DNA from: a bacterium
GTDB lineage: Bacteria; Patescibacteriota; Minisyncoccia; Phycocordibacterales; Phycocordibacteraceae
Direction: 5' to 3'
DNA: 22,560 nt
Assembly: GCA_021817685.1 (NCBI GenBank)
Contig: JAKAGD010000002.1
Span: forward strand, 1-22,560
The notes beneath the pieces were generated by a model. The model worked only from the letters and a program-made list of their open reading frames with translations. It was not told the origin of the DNA and ran no database searches. Below, piece by piece: positions 19,397 to 22,560 of this stretch; position 1 is the stretch's first letter, and each line of letters begins with the position of its first letter. Position numbers and translations under genes: made by a program.

Positions 19397-20810
19397 AGGA
19401 CACCCGGAAATTCTCAAACTGCCACGGGTCTTCGGCGTCAAAAGTCTCCGGGAACAGCTTCCCGCGGCCATGGATCGGCGTCCAGTCGGTGTATTCGCCG
19501 AACACTTCCCCGAGGTACGGGCGCGTAATGTCCATCAATAGCTGGTGGTCCATCTCGTCGGCATCCACAACGCCCTTGGTCGGGTTCTGTATCGCCCAAA
19601 CCATAGCGCCGATGATGCTGGCCGTCACCTGGAGGCCGGTCGCATTATTGTGCGGCGCGAGCCTGCGCGCCTCGTCTATGGAAAGCCGCGAGCCGTACCA
19701 GTATGCGTTCTTTTCGTGACCCATAAGCAGGACGCCGAGCTCGTCCACGCCGCCCGGGAGAATGTCGTCGCCGATGAGCCGCTGTTCCTTCTGGAGCTCG
19801 CCGTTGTTTGCGACCAGCTCGTCAAGTGAGAGCACGGCGCCATCGCAGGGGTGGTAGGCATAATGCACGGTCGGACGGTACACGGCCTTGCCGTCCTCTG
19901 TGACCGTAAAGTAGTCGGCGATGGAGATGGATTCATGGTGCGTGACGATCCAGCCGTGCTGGGACTGCGCGGTGGGCGTCCAACTGCGCGTCTTGGTCAT
20001 GAAGCTCGGCTGTTCCAGGTAAATGGCGCATTTTGAGCCGAAGTCGTGTTCGCGTCCGTCCGCCGGAATGGTCTTCTCGTGCGTCCCCCACCCCATTTCC
20101 GACGGCTGGCTGCTCTCCGAGTGGAAGCCGTCAATGGACCAGGTATTCACGAACTCGCCGATCTTCTTCGGCACCGGCGAGACCTGTGTATCGCGCTCGG
20201 CGATGTGAATGACCTTGATGCCGAGATCGCGGGCGAGCTTCGCCCATTCCTCGCGCGACGCCGGAACCGGAACGGTATTCCCCGTGTCGGCGGCAATGTT
20301 GAGAAGCGCCTCCTTCACGAAGTGGGATACGAGCCCGGGATTCGCGCCGTGCGCAATGATGGCGGTCGGACGCGGACCGTCCAGCTCAAGCGAACGGAGC
20401 GCGAGCGCCTGCTCCCGAAGCGCGTAGTTGGAGCGCTGCGAGACCGAGAGCGAGGGGTCGGTGTAATACCCTTCCCACGGTTCCACGACCGTGTCTATGT
20501 AGAGAATGTTGTTCTTCTGGCAGTGCTCAATAAGCGCCATTGTGGACACGTCCACCGAAACGTTCACGAGGAAGTCGCCCGCACCGATGTGCGAGCGCAC
20601 GATGTCCTGGTGATTGTGCGGCAGGAGCGGATCAATGATGAACCGCACGCCGTACTCCTTTGCAACGTCCTCGCCCCGCTTGTCGGCGGTAACGATGGTG
20701 ATGCGATCCGGCGTAATAGTAAAATGCCGCAGAAGAAGCGGTAGTACTCCCTGCCCGATACTCCCAAATCCTACAATGAGGATGTTCCCATTGAATGCGT
20801 ACTTTTCCAT
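19395..20810 (-). CDS. hss: Homospermidine synthase
   Basis: 471 aa, the normal length for bacterial homospermidine synthase. The enzyme uses NAD to join two putrescines (or putrescine and spermidine) into the polyamine homospermidine. An N-terminal dinucleotide-binding loop is seen in ILIVGFGSIGQGVLPLLLRH (about residues 10-29, GxGxxG). Conserved family segments follow: FLVNVSVDVST, YIDTVVEPWEGYY, IAHGANPGLVSHFVK, VNTWSIDGFHSES, YLEQPSFMTKTRSW and WYGSRLSIDEAR. It is monocistronic with a strong promoter and ends in the palindromic element. No ornithine or arginine decarboxylase is in the window, so the putrescine source is elsewhere or external. Confidence 0.93.
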   Translation of the reverse strand: MEKYAFNGNILIVGFGSIGQGVLPLLLRHFTITPDRITIVTADKRGEDVAKEYGVRFIIDPLLPHNHQDIVRSHIGAGDFLVNVSVDVSTMALIEHCQKNNILYIDTVVEPWEGYYTDPSLSVSQRSNYALREQALALRSLELDGPRPTAIIAHGANPGLVSHFVKEALLNIAADTGNTVPVPASREEWAKLARDLGIKVIHIAERDTQVSPVPKKIGEFVNTWSIDGFHSESSQPSEMGWGTHEKTIPADGREHDFGSKCAIYLEQPSFMTKTRSWTPTAQSQHGWIVTHHESISIADYFTVTEDGKAVYRPTVHYAYHPCDGAVLSLDELVANNGELQKEQRLIGDDILPGGVDELGVLLMGHEKNAYWYGSRLSIDEARRLAPHNNATGLQVTASIIGAMVWAIQNPTKGVVDADEMDHQLLMDITRPYLGEVFGEYTDWTPIHGRGKLFPETFDAEDPWQFENFRVS

Positions 20811-20856
20811 TTCTATCCCGAGGTCTCTCGACTAACTAGTTGATAAGGGTGGCGGC

Positions 20857-20885
20857 AGTATACCGACTAATTGAACATAAGTCAA
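20857..20885 (-). promoter_or_regulatory. Promoter of hss
   Basis: On the minus strand: -35 TTGACT (20880-20885), 17-bp spacer, -10 TATACT (20857-20862). The leader is about 40 nt with no clear Shine-Dalgarno. Confidence 0.75.
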
Positions 20886-20900
20886 AAAATCATGCATAAT
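20871..20900 (+). promoter_or_regulatory. Promoter of the glycerate kinase / PEP synthase pair
   Basis: TTGAAC (20871-20876), 18-bp spacer, TGCATAAT extended -10 (20893-20900). It overlaps the divergent hss promoter. A second, leaderless-type -10 TACTCT (20956-20961) ends exactly 7 nt before the ATG. A GGGGG/CCCCC mini-hairpin (20935-20947) lies between the two. Confidence 0.5.
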
Positions 20901-20968
20901 CCCGCAATCCACTTTTTTGGGAGAAAGCCGTCTAGGGGGAGACCCCCACCTGCGGTACTCTAAAAGAA

Positions 20969-22261
20969 ATGACGCATCGCATCCAGAACTTTGAGGCGCT
21001 CGCTGAAAGTCATGAGCGCCGTGACGCTCTCGCGATAGCTGAGGCGGGCCTTGCGGCTATCGATGTAGGCGCGGCGCTCGCGCGCGCACTCCGCATTGAG
21101 GACGATGGTCTGCATTTGAACGAAAAGGTATACCCGCTTACAGAGCGCCGCATCTTCTTCATCGGCGTCGGCAAATGCGCGAACGCCGCGGCGCAAGCGG
21201 TGGAACGGATATTCGGCGATCGGCTCGAAGGCGGCATTGCTTTTGACGTCTCCCCCCTGGAGGGAACGCCCCTCCGGAAGGTAGAAGCCTACGTCGGCTC
21301 GCACCCCTTGCCGACCGAGGCGAACGTGCAGGCGGCAAAACGCATCGCGGCGTTCCTCACCGGACGGAGCGAAGCCGACCTCGTCATCACGCTCATATCG
21401 GGCGGCGGCTCTACCCTGCTCTGCCTCCCGCCCGCGCCCATGAGCTGTATGGACGAAGTGGCGCTCTGGAACGAACTCACGACCCGCGGCGCGACCATCC
21501 AGGACATCAACACCGTGCGCAAGCACATCTCGCTTTTGCGCGGCGGCGGCCTGGCCGCCGCCGCGTACCCCGCCGAAGTTGTTTCGCTCATCGTCTCCGA
21601 CGTGCCGGGAAACGACCTCGGCTTCGTCGCCTCCGGCCCGACCGTACCGGATACCACGTCCGCCGGCGATGCGGAAGACGTCCTTGCGCGGTACGGTATC
21701 GTGCCCGCGGCAAATCTGGAGCTTCTGGAGACCCCGAAGGACCCGAACTATTTCAAACGCGTGACGAACCTCCTCTTTCTTACGAACGGGGATGCGCTTG
21801 CCGCAATGCGGCAAGAAGCCGAGCGACGCGAATACAAATGCGAGGTCGTGGACGATCGTTTCGCCGGCGAAGCGCGGGAGGTCGGGCACGCGGTCGTAGA
21901 GAAGCTTCGCGATGCGCCGGAGAAGACCGTGCTCCTCTACGCCGGCGAGAGCACGGTCACGCTCGGCGAACACTACGGGAAAGGCGGGCGCAATCAGGAA
22001 ATGGCGCTTGCGGCCTTGAACGAATTGCGCGAAGGCGAGCTCATCCTGCCGTTCGCCTCCGACGGGCGCGACAATACCGACTGCGCGGGCGCTATTGGTG
22101 ACGAAGTGACCCGTGCGCATGTGTTCGCGCGCAACCTTTCTATAGAAGAGCACCTCGACGCGCATACCGCGTACGATTTCTTCGCCGCGACCGGCGATTC
22201 ACTTATCACCGGCTATACTGGTTCTAATGTGTCCGACCTTATCATCGCAATGAAAAAATAA
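20969..22261 (+). CDS. Glycerate 2-kinase (MOFRL family)
   Basis: 430 aa, typical for class II glycerate kinases (GckA/TtuD, DUF4147 plus MOFRL). It phosphorylates D-glycerate to 2-phosphoglycerate. Motifs: FFIGVGKCANAAAQAVE (about residues 63-79), GSHPLP (about 110-115), LISGGGSTLLCLPP (about 141-154), INTVRKHIS with catalytic-loop residues (about 178-186), LIVSDVPGNDLGFVASGPT (about 207-225). The C-terminal MOFRL part has GKGGRNQEMALAAL and FASDGRDNTD. It is followed 2 nt later by PEP synthase, so the pair can lead from glycerate towards PEP. The gene symbol is uncertain (gckA, garK and ttuD are all used), so none is given. Confidence 0.92.
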   Translation: MTHRIQNFEALAESHERRDALAIAEAGLAAIDVGAALARALRIEDDGLHLNEKVYPLTERRIFFIGVGKCANAAAQAVERIFGDRLEGGIAFDVSPLEGTPLRKVEAYVGSHPLPTEANVQAAKRIAAFLTGRSEADLVITLISGGGSTLLCLPPAPMSCMDEVALWNELTTRGATIQDINTVRKHISLLRGGGLAAAAYPAEVVSLIVSDVPGNDLGFVASGPTVPDTTSAGDAEDVLARYGIVPAANLELLETPKDPNYFKRVTNLLFLTNGDALAAMRQEAERREYKCEVVDDRFAGEAREVGHAVVEKLRDAPEKTVLLYAGESTVTLGEHYGKGGRNQEMALAALNELREGELILPFASDGRDNTDCAGAIGDEVTRAHVFARNLSIEEHLDAHTAYDFFAATGDSLITGYTGSNVSDLIIAMKK

Positions 22262-22263
22262 TT

Positions 22264-22560
22264 ATGAAAGACGCTTTCATCCTCTGGTTCGAAGACATCG
22301 GTATGGACAATGTTGCGCAGGTCGGCGGCAAGAACGCTTCGCTCGGAGAGCTCATTCGCGCGCTTGAACCGCGCGGTGTGCGCATTCCGCACGGCTTCGC
22401 CGTGACCGCCGCCGCGTATTACCACTACCTGAAGCAGACCGGACTCGACCTTTTCATAGAGAAAACGCTGAAGGGATTGGATACAAGGAACTTGAAAGAG
22501 CTTTCGCGGTGCGGGAAGCTCGTGCGCGAGAAGATGCGCGCGACGCCGCTCCCCGTCCGG
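22264..22560 (+). CDS. ppsA: Phosphoenolpyruvate synthase, N-terminal part (cut by the window end)
   Basis: The first 99 codons, starting ATG at 22264, 2 nt after the glycerate kinase stop. The beginning, ILWFEDIGMDNVAQVGGKNASLGE (split: ILWFEDIGMD, then VAQVGGKNASLGE at about residues 17-29), and IPHGFAVTAAAYYHYL (about 41-56) are the hallmark opening of the PEP synthase/PPDK ATP-binding domain. PEP synthase makes PEP, AMP and phosphate from pyruvate and ATP. The catalytic histidine domain lies beyond the window. Confidence 0.93.
   Translation, partial: MKDAFILWFEDIGMDNVAQVGGKNASLGELIRALEPRGVRIPHGFAVTAAAYYHYLKQTGLDLFIEKTLKGLDTRNLKELSRCGKLVREKMRATPLPVR

Noticed and set aside
20960..22165. 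401-codon open frame opposite glycerate kinase
   Set aside because: Shadow of the glycerate kinase gene, which has full family motifs.
1..22560. UGA recoding to glycine, as in some Patescibacteria lineages
   Set aside because: Many genes end in TGA at the expected family length and RF2 is encoded, so UGA is a stop here.

Overview
The window is a gene-dense, G+C-rich bacterial chromosome segment using the standard code: TGA ends many genes and an RF2-type release factor is encoded. Several traits suggest a Patescibacteria/CPR lineage, perhaps Parcubacteria: a shortened RF2, many genes that appear leaderless with a -10-like hexamer 6-8 nt before the start codon, three of four tRNA genes without an encoded CCA, and scattered single-pathway genes instead of long biosynthetic operons. 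This placement is inference; no rRNA or ribosomal-protein gene is present to confirm it.

Layout. 1-1.6 kb: ftsE-ftsX on the minus strand (division ABC complex). 1.7-2.5 kb: a SAM methyltransferase with its own promoter and an operator-like palindrome. 2.5-3.7 kb: a small helical protein and prfB (RF2). 3.7-5.4 kb: a tRNA neighbourhood with tRNA-Thr(CGT), tRNA-Thr(GGT), a CAT-anticodon tRNA and tRNA-Asp(GTC), plus a small-protein gene with consensus promoter, SD and terminator, and a phosphomannose-isomerase-like cupin. Three of these tRNAs are followed 156-168 bp downstream by a partial copy of their own 3' end, within palindrome-rich non-coding DNA. 5.4-9.9 kb: an ABC exporter, an orphan 7TM histidine kinase and a membrane-anchored methyltransferase, all minus strand.

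10.2-11.5 kb: hisS. 11.6-13.4 kb, convergent with hisS: an A+T-richer two-gene cassette of a divergent pantothenate-synthetase (PanC)-like ligase translationally coupled to a catalytic-domain-only HisRS/HisZ paralogue that has lost histidine-activating residues. I consider this the best candidate for an undescribed system. 13.5-15.1 kb: a LOG/TIGR00725-like Rossmann protein and a phosphoribosyltransferase-fold protein. 15.2-18.1 kb: a minus-strand operon apbE / S66 (LD-carboxypeptidase or MccF-like) peptidase / CYTH protein / Nudix hydrolase. 18.2-19.2 kb: a DoxX-family membrane protein and an unrecognised small protein. 19.24-19.40 kb: a 162-bp palindromic element stretching from the stop codon of one gene to the stop codon of the convergent one. 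19.4-20.8 kb: homospermidine synthase. 21.0 kb to the end: glycerate 2-kinase and the 5' end of phosphoenolpyruvate synthase.

Functional links. Glycerate 2-kinase and PEP synthase are two nucleotides apart and both feed the 2-phosphoglycerate/PEP pool. FtsEX and the S66 peptidase may both act on peptidoglycan. The PanC-like and HisRS-like proteins are predicted to work as a pair on an unknown substrate. No CRISPR array, intact insertion sequence, integrase or phage gene was seen.
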